A stretch of 10,689 nt of DNA from an uncultured Bacteroidota bacterium (GTDB lineage Bacteria > Bacteroidota > Bacteroidia > NS11-12g > UBA955). Position numbers and translations under genes: made by a program. The stretch is taken from NCBI GenBank assembly GCA_903879775.1, contig CAIRMY010000255.1:1-10689 (forward strand), written 5' to 3'. The notes under the pieces were generated by a model, which searched no databases, had not been told where the DNA came from, and worked only from the letters and a program-made list of their open reading frames with translations. Within the stretch, counting starts at the first letter, position 1. Each line of letters starts with the position of its first letter. Shown here one piece after another: positions 1 to 7,426 of the stretch.

Positions 1-268
1 ATACTTTTTCCAAAGCTGATAATTCATTCAAACACTCGAGCGTGGTATTTTTCAAATCCATCTCTTGTGGGATTAAAGAATTAAACAATTTTATTTTACT
101 TAATAAACGGGAATTAAGTTCAGTTTGGGTTGTTGCTAAATGAGTGTAATGAACTACGTATTGGCCTGGGCTCGAGAAAAATAAAAACAAAATAAAAACC
201 AAATACAAGAAAGATAATTTCTTGAATGAAAGGTTTTTAGAATGTGATATTTGTATGGTAGATCCCAT
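1..268 (-). CDS. Partial membrane-anchored protein downstream of GldL homologue; possible divergent GldM-like protein (3' end off window)
   Basis: An open frame of 89 codons starts at an ATG 9 nt after the stop of the GldL homologue and continues past the window edge. The visible part has a polar N-terminus (residues 1-17, with K11, K16, K17), one hydrophobic helix (about 18-33) and then a polar, probably helical segment. There is no clear signal-peptidase site, so the helix may be a membrane anchor. Gene order and topology match GldM, the single-TM periplasmic partner of GldL. The helix contains YLVFI (22-26), close to the conserved GldM TM core. However, the usual GldM start (MAGGK..TPRQKM), including its functional Arg, is absent. 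It may be a divergent GldM paralogue or an unrelated inner-membrane protein. The frame being real is well supported by spacing and absence of stops; the GldM assignment is an inference. Confidence 0.5.
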   Translation of the reverse strand, partial: MGSTIQISHSKNLSFKKLSFLYLVFILFLFFSSPGQYVVHYTHLATTQTELNSRLLSKIKLFNSLIPQEMDLKNTTLECLNELSALEKV

Positions 269-277
269 CTAAAATGC

Positions 278-766
278 TTATTTTCCGCCTAAAATGTTGT
301 TGTATTTATCGTTAACTTTACGTAAGTTACCGTTGTAGGTTTGCATCAAATCATTGAATTCAGACATTCTAGATTGCATTTCAGCTGAGTTCTTTGCATT
401 TCCTTCTAGCTCAGTTTTAATTTGAGCAACACTTTCAGACATTGATTTCATTTGAGTATTCAATTCAACCAAAGTTGAACTAAATTGAGTCATCGCATCT
501 GTGTAAGAATTTGTGCTCGGAGAATCTGTAGCGCTTTGTTGCAATTGAGGAAACACATTTTCCCAATTATATTCTTTATCTTCAGTTTGTCTTTCAAATG
601 CAGAGATTAAAAATACGATTGCCTCGATACTAAGACCTAAAATGAATAATTCATTGGCAAATTGCCAACCCAAGAATTTAAACATCGCTCCAACAAGTAC
701 CACAGCAGCACCAAATCCGTAGATAAAGGTGATTGCATCTAATTTTCCTTTCGGTTTATTGCTCAT
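278..766 (-). CDS. gldL: GldL-family gliding motility / T9SS motor subunit (short form)
   Basis: GldL forms the inner-membrane, proton-driven motor of the type IX secretion and gliding apparatus with GldM. Two TM helices are visible at about residues 12-32 and 38-57, including the family signatures YGFGAAVVLVGAMFK and NELFILGLSIEAIVF followed by ISAFE. Y16, K30, E48 and E58 match the intramembrane residues known to matter in Flavobacterium johnsoniae GldL (Y13, K27, E49, E59 as I recall them). The Y-to-K and E-to-E spacings are the same. The cytoplasmic tail (about 60-162) is predicted coiled coil and ends in NDKYNNILGGK, resembling the usual GldL end. At 162 residues it is shorter than typical GldL (over 200), the loss being in the tail. 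It is preceded by a coiled-coil gene (45-nt gap) rather than gldK. Family membership is strong; whether this is the main T9SS copy or a paralogue is open. Confidence 0.83.
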   Translation of the reverse strand: MSNKPKGKLDAITFIYGFGAAVVLVGAMFKFLGWQFANELFILGLSIEAIVFLISAFERQTEDKEYNWENVFPQLQQSATDSPSTNSYTDAMTQFSSTLVELNTQMKSMSESVAQIKTELEGNAKNSAEMQSRMSEFNDLMQTYNGNLRKVNDKYNNILGGK

Positions 767-789
767 AATTTTATTTTTTTGTGAATGGG

Positions 790-829
790 GTTATTTTTTT
801 AGTAAACGGTGTTATTTTTTTAATAAATG
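790..829. repeat. Imperfect tandem duplication, 21-bp period
   Basis: Positions 790-808 and 811-829 are two copies of a 19-bp unit matching at 17 positions, spaced 21 bp. On the minus strand the upstream copy encodes the last residues (LLKK) and stop of the coiled-coil gene. The second copy lies in the gap before the GldL homologue. It looks like a local duplication of a gene 3' end. Confidence 0.7.
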
Positions 830-1291
830 TTCTTGAAAATCATTCCAATTGGCAACATTCTGCTTCATTGCACTTTTCGATGCCGACTTGGTTGAAACAA
901 CAGCAATAACAACTACAATTGCCATGCCTAAAAAGAAGAATATCAATTGCTTATTGAATTTTGAATCCAATGAATCTTGAACCCCTTTTACTGTTTCATT
1001 TTGCTTTTCAAATTTTTTCGAAAATTCAACGAGCGCAAGGTTCATTGCCCTTTCATTTTGCGCTTGCAACTCTTGCGATTTTGAAATTTCTCCTTGAATC
1101 CTTTCACTCATACTGGAAACCGTTGATTCAAGCCTTTTATTGCTTTGTTTCACTGAATTTAATTCACTCAGAAGCTTTTGATTGCGAACCTCTAAAGTTT
1201 TTATTTTTCTATCTAAATCAGAATCCTTTTCTCCTTGCCCAAAAGCAAAAATTGGTGTGATTAGTAACAAAGCAATGGTTAATAATTTCAT
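812..1291 (-). CDS. Signal-peptide, coiled-coil, single C-terminal TM protein of unknown function
   Basis: I do not recognise a named family. The 159-residue product starts with a short lysine-led hydrophobic segment ending in FAFGQ (residues 1-19), which looks like a signal peptide of the kind common in this phylum. Residues about 25-112 are strongly helical and charged with heptad-like spacing, indicating a coiled coil. Residues about 115-134 form a second hydrophobic helix (LIFFFLGMAIVVVIAVV), followed by a basic 25-residue tail. If the signal is cleaved, the coiled coil lies in the periplasm and the tail in the cytoplasm. It is first of three co-directional genes, 45 nt ahead of the GldL homologue, so a structural or regulatory role alongside that motor is plausible but unproven. 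A TATATTTG box 23 nt upstream fits a Bacteroidota promoter. An alternative reading is that residues 1-19 are an uncleaved TM helix, giving a hairpin-like double anchor. Confidence 0.75.
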   Translation of the reverse strand: MKLLTIALLLITPIFAFGQGEKDSDLDRKIKTLEVRNQKLLSELNSVKQSNKRLESTVSSMSERIQGEISKSQELQAQNERAMNLALVEFSKKFEKQNETVKGVQDSLDSKFNKQLIFFFLGMAIVVVIAVVSTKSASKSAMKQNVANWNDFQEHLLKK

Positions 1292-1314
1292 AGTTTATTT
1301 GATTAATTCTTCCA

Positions 1315-1322
1315 CAAATATA
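1315..1322 (-). promoter_or_regulatory. Candidate Bacteroidota -7 box (TATATTTG) for the coiled-coil/GldL cassette
   Basis: On the minus strand this matches the Bacteroidota -7 consensus TAnnTTTG exactly and lies 23 nt upstream of the ATG at 1291, which would give a leader of roughly 15-20 nt. No TTG is found at the expected -33 spacing, so support is partial. A second exact match, TATTTTTG at 1422-1429, also lacks a well-placed -33 element. Confidence 0.4.
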
Positions 1323-1523
1323 GGTTTTTTTTTATTAGTTGTAATATATGCAATATCTGTGCCACAGACTGAATTGTCTGAATTTCCAATCAGTTGCGAA
1401 TGAATTATAAGGTTTTTAATCCAAAAATAACGAATTCATAATGAATGCTTTATTTTAAACAATAGGAAAAAATAAGGAATGCAATGAACTTTACATATAA
1501 CTTCCAAACCACAAGATTTGAAA
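1323..1523. other. Intergenic region with no gene seen
   Basis: This gap lies between the stop of the beta-propeller gene and the coiled-coil gene. It is AT-rich and I see no credible coding frame. It holds small dyads: ATTCA-TTA-TGAAT (1434-1446) and CAGAC-N6-GTCTG (1365-1380). On the minus strand the first is followed by TCGTTATTTTTGG, which could act as a weak terminator for the propeller gene, but the 5-bp stem is too short to call. The TATTTTTG at 1422-1429 overlaps this segment. Confidence 0.4.
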
Positions 1524-4229
1524 TTAATCTTTATAGAAAATATTCGATTTTTTTACACCGCTCTCAAAATTCAACTGAACATAGTAAATTCCGTTCACTA
1601 AAAACTGCAAATCTAATTCCGTTGATTCTCCACTTAATTTAAAATTAGATTTCTCAATTACAATCCTACCTAACTCATCGAATACAATCAATTTATTTAC
1701 ATATTGACCTTTTGGTATTTCTACAGTAATTTTTGATTTCGCAGGATTCGGATAGATTTTAAAATCAAAGGAATTTAAAGCGTTCGCCTTCAAAATATCG
1801 GTTTTGTCAAACAACCTTGCCGAATAAATTCCATTCCCATGAGTGGCCAATGCCACTGTTCCATCCTTCAGTCTCACATCGAACATATCGCAAACCATGT
1901 TGCCAATTTCACCGCTCGCCTGCTGAACCCAAACAGTATTTAATCCCATTAAAGTATCTGTTGCAAAAAAACCAACACTGGTGGCTACAAGATATATCTT
2001 GCCATTTTCCACAGGCAAAATAGACACCCAACTAACTGAGGGTCCATTGCCAGAGCCATTGCTATTTTGCTCTAAATTTCCGGCAATCTTCTGCCAAGAT
2101 TTACCTGCGTTTTCAGAATAAAACATACTGTAAATACCATAATTCGAATAGGTTACAATCACTTTATCGCCGTTTGTTGGATCTGCGGTTATGCAACTTA
2201 CACTCCCTGAAGGCAAAACGCTATTTACTGTAATGTCAGTTGGCTTCATAGATCCAATATTTGCACTATCTACCCTATACACCCTCTTCGATCCAGAACC
2301 ATAATAAACCCTATTAAGTGGATTTTTACAAACGTGTAGTGCCGTAATTGTTACATTGGGAATTGCTACAGAATCGATACCTCTGGTCCATCCTAAAGCA
2401 ATTGAATCATTCTTGCCATCCAATACAATTTCATTCAACTTATCATTCCTCCATAAATATTTACCTCCAGCCAGATACATCGTATTCTGATTGTTTGGAT
2501 CTAATGAAAAAGGATTGATGAATTGATAATTTTTTCCTCCTATTGGGTCAATTCTACGGTAAGCAGTTCTTTGTAGCTTATTGTCGACCTTTGCTTTAAT
2601 CATTTTTCCTTGCTGCTTGGAAAAATAAAAATTCTTAGCGCCATCCTCAATTGCAGAATATGATCCATCTCCAAAATAAACACTCTCCCAAGGAAATTTA
2701 CCATCTTCAGAATTCGTCATGAGTTGATTGTTGTCTTGGGCGCCACCAACCAATATAGGACTCATATTTGTTCCATGGTCTAAAGAAACGGTATAAAATT
2801 GAGTGGTTAAATATCCTTGATTTAACGATTCCCAAATCATAGAATCCATGAGGGCATTGTTCGATCTAAAAACTCCCCCATCGTTGGCATTTAACATTTT
2901 ATTTGGGTTGCTTTTATAAAACAACAACTGGTGTTGATCTGGATGATTGTTTGGCCAAACGCCCACATCCGGAAATCTCGCACCTTTTTTATATCCACCT
3001 ATCATTTTAGTTGAAACCGAATCTTTGAATCCTGATGTTGATCTATAAATATTTGTCCCTCCAATAAAAACAACATTAGTGTCAGCAGGATGTATTTTCA
3101 CAAACATATCATATGAACCTTGCACATTCCAGCGATCAAAAGGGCCACCTGAATTGGGTAAATTTTGAGAGAGGTCTGTCCACTGTGCAGAATCCCCACC
3201 TTTTGAATTTCTCAAACCTTCATATTGAAACAATGCATTGTATTCTATATCGCCTTTGTAATTGGTTGTTGTTTTTCCCCATCCATTTGTATTGGCCAGG
3301 AAATAAACTTTGTTTTCATTTTGAGGATCAACGCCAATTACAATGCGGTTGTACTTACTTCCAAAATTAGCAGGGGTAATATTTACAAAATCTAACCCAT
3401 TTGTCGATTTCCAAATCCCTCGTTGCACCCCATCTGAACTCATTGTAAAATAAACAGTACCATTCGAAGTTACTGCCACATCCGTAAAATAAGATGCACC
3501 AACTTTTACACTTTTCCAAGTTTTACCCCCATCAGAAGAACGCATTAAATTATTATAAACTGCAGCATAAATAATTGTTGCTGTATCGTTTGCACTTGGA
3601 TCAATGGCCAAATTCCAAACCAATTGCCATGCTGTAGAAAATGCCGTTGGAACACCAGCTGCGGTAGAAGTCATTGACTTCCATGACTTTCCACTATCGG
3701 TAGAAATAAATAGACCATCACCTAAATAGTAGGCACCTGGAGAGCCAGCAGATTGCCCATAAGCTTCACCGGAACCCATAATCCAAACATTTTGATGATT
3801 TTTGCGAATATCTTGAGCCAAACAAGTTGCACTTCTCAATTCATTGGTTTGTTGAGTTGGATGCCAAGTTTTTCCGGCATCTTCACTGAGCCACATCCCT
3901 CCAGAAACTGAGCCAGCAATGATTCTATTTTCATTGGCAATATCTATCCCTAAGGCCCTAGTTCTTCCACCTATATTAAATGGTCCACGATGGTGCCAAG
4001 GAGTACCGCGCAATGCAACGTCCGTATTTAGATATGCTTTGGGCAAAGTTTGTGCAAATGCCAATTCCTTTAAACGCATATCCATTGGGATTTTACCCGT
4101 TGCAGGATCTGCCAATCGTTGAATTTCGTATTGCATTCTTGCAGAAGCGCCATGCTCTTGCCCTTGGGCATTCAGCCCCTCACAAATCAAAAACAAAAAA
4201 ACAATTGCAAACCTCGATACTAATTTCAT
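1524..4229 (-). CDS. Secreted Asp-box/sortilin-like beta-propeller protein with T9SS sorting domain
   Basis: A 901-residue exported protein. Residues 1-21 form a signal peptide ending near LNAQ. The body resembles the BNR / VPS10 (sortilin)-like beta-propeller group: Asp-box motifs are SEDAGKTW (115-122), STDSGKSW (176-183), SSDGGKTW (231-238) and SENAGKSW (705-712), with NDGGVFRS near 449, GGAQDN at 495-500 and ATHGNGIYSARL near 795-806 closing the repeat region. Asp-boxes are structural turns, so no catalytic activity can be claimed. Residues about 819-901 are a type A T9SS C-terminal domain with YPNP at 826-829, a DELGRIV strand and NGIYYVQL near 879-886. This predicts passage through the outer membrane by the T9SS and probable cell-surface attachment or release. 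It is transcribed alone, divergently from the DUF5686 gene. The ligand or substrate is unknown; the length is normal for such proteins and no break is visible. Confidence 0.9.
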   Translation of the reverse strand: MKLVSRFAIVFLFLICEGLNAQGQEHGASARMQYEIQRLADPATGKIPMDMRLKELAFAQTLPKAYLNTDVALRGTPWHHRGPFNIGGRTRALGIDIANENRIIAGSVSGGMWLSEDAGKTWHPTQQTNELRSATCLAQDIRKNHQNVWIMGSGEAYGQSAGSPGAYYLGDGLFISTDSGKSWKSMTSTAAGVPTAFSTAWQLVWNLAIDPSANDTATIIYAAVYNNLMRSSDGGKTWKSVKVGASYFTDVAVTSNGTVYFTMSSDGVQRGIWKSTNGLDFVNITPANFGSKYNRIVIGVDPQNENKVYFLANTNGWGKTTTNYKGDIEYNALFQYEGLRNSKGGDSAQWTDLSQNLPNSGGPFDRWNVQGSYDMFVKIHPADTNVVFIGGTNIYRSTSGFKDSVSTKMIGGYKKGARFPDVGVWPNNHPDQHQLLFYKSNPNKMLNANDGGVFRSNNALMDSMIWESLNQGYLTTQFYTVSLDHGTNMSPILVGGAQDNNQLMTNSEDGKFPWESVYFGDGSYSAIEDGAKNFYFSKQQGKMIKAKVDNKLQRTAYRRIDPIGGKNYQFINPFSLDPNNQNTMYLAGGKYLWRNDKLNEIVLDGKNDSIALGWTRGIDSVAIPNVTITALHVCKNPLNRVYYGSGSKRVYRVDSANIGSMKPTDITVNSVLPSGSVSCITADPTNGDKVIVTYSNYGIYSMFYSENAGKSWQKIAGNLEQNSNGSGNGPSVSWVSILPVENGKIYLVATSVGFFATDTLMGLNTVWVQQASGEIGNMVCDMFDVRLKDGTVALATHGNGIYSARLFDKTDILKANALNSFDFKIYPNPAKSKITVEIPKGQYVNKLIVFDELGRIVIEKSNFKLSGESTELDLQFLVNGIYYVQLNFESGVKKSNIFYKD

Positions 4230-4285
4230 TTTGTAAAATTGGCAATTTCAATCCGATTAACCAATATTTTTTGAGAATTGTTGCA

Positions 4286-4316
4286 TAAAAATATGTATTT
4301 TCATTCTGAAGGACAA
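4286..4316 (-). promoter_or_regulatory. Candidate promoter of the beta-propeller gene
   Basis: On the minus strand TTG (4314-4316, part of a TTTTTTG run) is separated by 20 nt from TATTTTTA (4286-4293). This fits the Bacteroidota -33/-7 arrangement with one mismatch (final A for G) and gives a leader of about 50 nt before the ATG at 4229. The -33 half overlaps the dyad at 4312-4325. Confidence 0.4.
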
Positions 4317-4325
4317 AAAATTGTC
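4312..4325. repeat. Small dyad GACAA-N4-TTGTC (operator-like)
   Basis: A perfect 5-bp inverted repeat with a 4-bp spacer lies in the divergent intergenic region. It overlaps the candidate -33 element of the leftward gene. It resembles the dyad at 4336-4350, sharing an ACAA...TTGT core. Confidence 0.35.
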
Positions 4326-4335
4326 TAATTAATAC

Positions 4336-4350
4336 CACAATAAAATTGTG
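4336..4350. repeat. Small dyad CACAAT-AAA-ATTGTG (operator-like)
   Basis: A perfect 6-bp inverted repeat with a 3-bp spacer lies in the divergent intergenic region. Its centre is about 24-25 bp from that of the neighbouring dyad. The pair could bind a dimeric regulator serving both flanking genes, though chance is possible in AT-rich DNA. Confidence 0.35.
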
Positions 4351-4386
4351 CAGAAAAAATTAATCTTACTGAATTAAATAAACCAT

Positions 4387-4394
4387 TATTTTTG
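4387..4394 (+). promoter_or_regulatory. Candidate -7 box (TATTTTTG) for the DUF5686 gene
   Basis: This matches TAnnTTTG exactly but ends only 10 nt before the ATG at 4405, implying an almost leaderless mRNA. The nearest upstream TTG (4346-4348) is too far away for a standard -33 element. It is a weak candidate. Confidence 0.25.
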
Positions 4395-4404
4395 AACTTC
4401 TTCT

Positions 4405-6915
4405 ATGCAGCTCAAGCATTTTATATTTAGTCTAGTTATTGGATTGTTTTCCAATGTCGGGTTTGGACAATCTAAATCGATTTCAGGATACATTTACGAA
4501 AATGAAACCAACGAGCCCATAGCATTTGCTTCCATATTTTGGGGAAGTAGCAACCTCGGATTTTATACAAATTTCGAAGGGAAATTCAACGTTAAATTAG
4601 ATGAGATTCCGAACGACACCCTCAAAATTGTTTATGGTTCGTTCAAAACAAAATATGTTCTCATTTCGTCTTTTAAACAAAGGAACAATATTGAAATATA
4701 TTTGGAGCGAGAGATTGTAAAAAGTGCAGATGTTGAAATTAAATTAGGCATCAACCCCGCTTTAAAATGGGTAGAACTTGCTCAAAAAAATGCCGAAATC
4801 AACAATCCTCAAAATGCTGAAAATTATGAATGTGAAGTTTTTAGCAAAACCATTCTATCGTTAAATAACATTGGCAAAGGAATGAAGAATAGTCAATTGG
4901 GTAAAGAAATTGGACCACTATTTGACACCATGACATTTGTAACTGGCGATTCAAGCAAAGCCATCTTACCCATATTTTTCAGTGAAGTATTAAGCAATTA
5001 TTACCACCAACAAGATCCCTCTAAAAACAAAGAAAACATTCTCGCATCACGCATTAAAGGCGTTGGTGTTGCCGATGGTAGTTTTATTTCACAAGTGATG
5101 GGTTCGGCACTTACAAAATACAATGTATTCAATCCTACCTTGGTTGTTCTTGGGAAGGGTATTCCTTCGCCAATTGCACCAACTTCTAAATTACAATACA
5201 CCTATAAATTGGTTGGGGTTGACAAAATGGGACCTCGCCGATTATTTATGATCAGGGTGACCCCAAAAAATCCAAAAGATTTGGTTTTCAGTGGTATGAT
5301 TTGGATTGAAGATACTACGGGAGCAGTTGTTCGACTTTCAATGGAAATTGATGGCAATTCAAATTTAAACTACATCGATAAATTAAGAGTTTCCCAGGAA
5401 TACAGTCCCTCCCCAAATAAAAAAGGATACATCTGCCATAATTCCAGGAGCTTTTTAGACATTGCAGAAATCAATGAAAACGCAAGTGGTTTAATGGCAA
5501 CGAATATCATAAGTTGCCGAAATATTTTACCAAAGCCATCATACGCCTCTGGATTTTTTGACCAAAGAATTTCAACAGTAGAAAACTTACAGCAATCTGA
5601 TAGCTTTTGGGAATCGAAAAGCCATATACAACTTTCTGCCAATGAAAAACGAATCTATTCGCGTATAGATTCAGTGAAAAAGCTTCCAAGTATTACCAAA
5701 TGGGTTGACATTGTTACATTCTTAGTTGATGGTTATATTAAAACTAAAAACATCCATTATGGGCCTTACTATCTATTTTGTGGCATTAATTATGTTGAAG
5801 GCTTTAGAAACCGAATCGGATTTAGAACTTCTCCAAATTTCTCAAAGAAAATTCAATTTGAGGGATTTTTAGCCTACGGCTATGGCGATCGCAAATTCAA
5901 ATATGGTGGTATTTTAGATTGGTATATCAATCGAGATAAAGGAGTTACTTTGTCTTTAATTCATAACAACGATGTTGACCTCATTGGTTTCAGCGACAAT
6001 GATGCAGTGGTAAGCGACAATCCTTTGATCACTGCTCTCAACATGATTGGAAGTCGTAACATTACCTATTGCAGAACCTCAAAATTTGAATTTGGTAGCG
6101 ATATTGTAAAAGGACTGAGGGCAAAAATCTCGCTGAGTCACCGAAAATACGATTACCCACAAAGTGACAAATTCACACTTAGCTGGTTTGATGAGCCTTT
6201 CCCGTCAACACATATTTCAAACAAATTAATCAATGCCACGCTCACTTTAAAATTGGATTACGAACCAAAAATATTTCATTTGATCCGAAACAACAAAAGA
6301 AGAGCCATTCACGATCCAGGACCCATTTATTCATTTTCATATCAACAAGGTTTAAAGGATTTTTTTAGCAGTCAATATGAATACAAACGTATAGGTATAG
6401 GATTGTCTACCCGGAAAATTTGGCCAAACATTGGAAGAACAATATTTTCCATAAACGCAGCAAAAATATTTGGTACAATTCCTTTTCCAATTCTAAACAT
6501 TCCGCTTGGAAACCAATCCCCAATTTTCAATTTCAGGGCTTTCAATCAAATGCGTTTATTTGAATTTGTTTCTGATCAAAACGTTCAAATGGCATTTGAA
6601 CATCATTTCAATGGATTTCTTTTCAATCGAATTCCGGGAATTAAAAACTTAAAATTAAGGGAGATTATTTCGGCAAAAGGTATTTACGGAACGCTTAGTA
6701 AAGCAAACAGAGATTTAATTCCAACTGAAATTCCAAATAAAGGCAAAATCAATCCAATACACGGATTCGATGACATTCCTTATATAGAAGTGGCATTTGG
6801 AGTTGAAAATATTTTTAAGTTCATTCGCATTGACGCCATCTGGAGAACAACACATCAATACAAAGAAACGCTGAGAAACTTAGGCATCAAAGCCAGTTTG
6901 GTCATTGGCTTCTAA
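4405..6915 (+). CDS. DUF5686 outer-membrane protein with carboxypeptidase-regulatory-like domain
   Basis: An 836-residue outer-membrane protein of a family typical of Bacteroidota. Residues 1-22 are a signal peptide ending in GFGQ. Residues about 26-101 are a carboxypeptidase-regulatory-like beta-sandwich (GYIYENETNEPIAFASIF at 28-45, TNFEGKFNV at 55-63), the domain found at the N-terminus of SusC-like receptors and DUF5686 proteins. From about residue 115 the sequence fits DUF5686, beginning NPALKWVELAQKNAEINNP with the YECEVFSKT strand. The C-terminal half alternates aromatic and polar residues as in a beta barrel, and the chain ends in Phe, as outer-membrane barrels often do. There is no plug domain or TonB box, so it is not a TonB-dependent receptor. 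Function of the family is unknown to me. It is transcribed alone, divergent from the propeller gene, and its stop overlaps that of the convergent phosphatase gene. Confidence 0.88.
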   Translation: MQLKHFIFSLVIGLFSNVGFGQSKSISGYIYENETNEPIAFASIFWGSSNLGFYTNFEGKFNVKLDEIPNDTLKIVYGSFKTKYVLISSFKQRNNIEIYLEREIVKSADVEIKLGINPALKWVELAQKNAEINNPQNAENYECEVFSKTILSLNNIGKGMKNSQLGKEIGPLFDTMTFVTGDSSKAILPIFFSEVLSNYYHQQDPSKNKENILASRIKGVGVADGSFISQVMGSALTKYNVFNPTLVVLGKGIPSPIAPTSKLQYTYKLVGVDKMGPRRLFMIRVTPKNPKDLVFSGMIWIEDTTGAVVRLSMEIDGNSNLNYIDKLRVSQEYSPSPNKKGYICHNSRSFLDIAEINENASGLMATNIISCRNILPKPSYASGFFDQRISTVENLQQSDSFWESKSHIQLSANEKRIYSRIDSVKKLPSITKWVDIVTFLVDGYIKTKNIHYGPYYLFCGINYVEGFRNRIGFRTSPNFSKKIQFEGFLAYGYGDRKFKYGGILDWYINRDKGVTLSLIHNNDVDLIGFSDNDAVVSDNPLITALNMIGSRNITYCRTSKFEFGSDIVKGLRAKISLSHRKYDYPQSDKFTLSWFDEPFPSTHISNKLINATLTLKLDYEPKIFHLIRNNKRRAIHDPGPIYSFSYQQGLKDFFSSQYEYKRIGIGLSTRKIWPNIGRTIFSINAAKIFGTIPFPILNIPLGNQSPIFNFRAFNQMRLFEFVSDQNVQMAFEHHFNGFLFNRIPGIKNLKLREIISAKGIYGTLSKANRDLIPTEIPNKGKINPIHGFDDIPYIEVAFGVENIFKFIRIDAIWRTTHQYKETLRNLGIKASLVIGF

Positions 6916-7418
6916 AAATAAAGCGCTCTTTCTTCGAGCAATACCTTAGTAATGTGTCGATTACAAATAGTTTCCATTGTAATTTCAGAAGGATACTCTA
7001 CGGCAATAAAACTACCTGGGGTAAACACACTTGTAGTCGATGTAAGCATTCCTGCCAAAGCACCAATTGCAGGATTATGACCTACAATCAAAATGCATTT
7101 TGCCTCTGGAAATAATGCAATCACATCTACAAACGGATCTAAATCCCAAGTTTCATTGATACTCTTTTCTTCAAATTGAATTAACTTGCTGAAATCATAA
7201 TCATCTTTGTTTTGATATGCCTGTAAAACCAAATCTTTCGTTTCTTTGGCCCTGATTGCATTGCTAAAAATGCAAACATCTGGATTGAATTCACGGCTGT
7301 ACATGAAAAGACCCATATCAAGAGCCATTTCTTTGCCTCTTTCCGTCAAAGTGCCACTATTTGAACCCATTGTTCTATGGTATTCCGCATGACGCATGTA
7401 AATAATTGTTTGTCCCAT
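6912..7418 (-). CDS. SixA-like histidine phosphatase family protein
   Basis: A 168-residue small cytoplasmic member of the histidine phosphatase (phosphoglycerate-mutase-like) superfamily, SixA branch. The catalytic set is visible: R9-H10 in YMRHAE (the phospho-accepting His, with RHA in place of RHG), R56 in SNAIRAKET, and H114 in VGHNPAI. LTERGKEMA (24-32) is the usual helix after the catalytic loop. I chose the ATG at 7418 rather than the longer frame to 7475: the longer version overlaps the upstream DUF423 gene by 49 nt and adds 19 residues ahead of the first core strand, whereas this start leaves an 8-nt gap. SixA in E. coli dephosphorylates phosphohistidine on phosphotransfer proteins; the substrate here cannot be inferred. 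It is the last of three tightly spaced genes. The family call is firm. Confidence 0.9.
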   Translation of the reverse strand: MGQTIIYMRHAEYHRTMGSNSGTLTERGKEMALDMGLFMYSREFNPDVCIFSNAIRAKETKDLVLQAYQNKDDYDFSKLIQFEEKSINETWDLDPFVDVIALFPEAKCILIVGHNPAIGALAGMLTSTTSVFTPGSFIAVEYPSEITMETICNRHITKVLLEERALYF

Positions 7419-7426
7419 ATCTTGAA

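Noticed and set aside
961..1403. Two plus-strand frames of 99 and 73 codons
   Set aside because: They lie antisense to the coiled-coil gene or run into AT-rich spacer, and resemble no protein I know.
3980..4288. Plus-strand frame of 102 codons over the start of the propeller gene
   Set aside because: It is antisense to a well-supported signal peptide and mature N-terminus, and its product looks like a random frame.
5001..5689. Minus-strand frames inside the DUF5686 gene
   Set aside because: The plus-strand gene is continuous with a recognised domain order; these short frames have no recognisable features.
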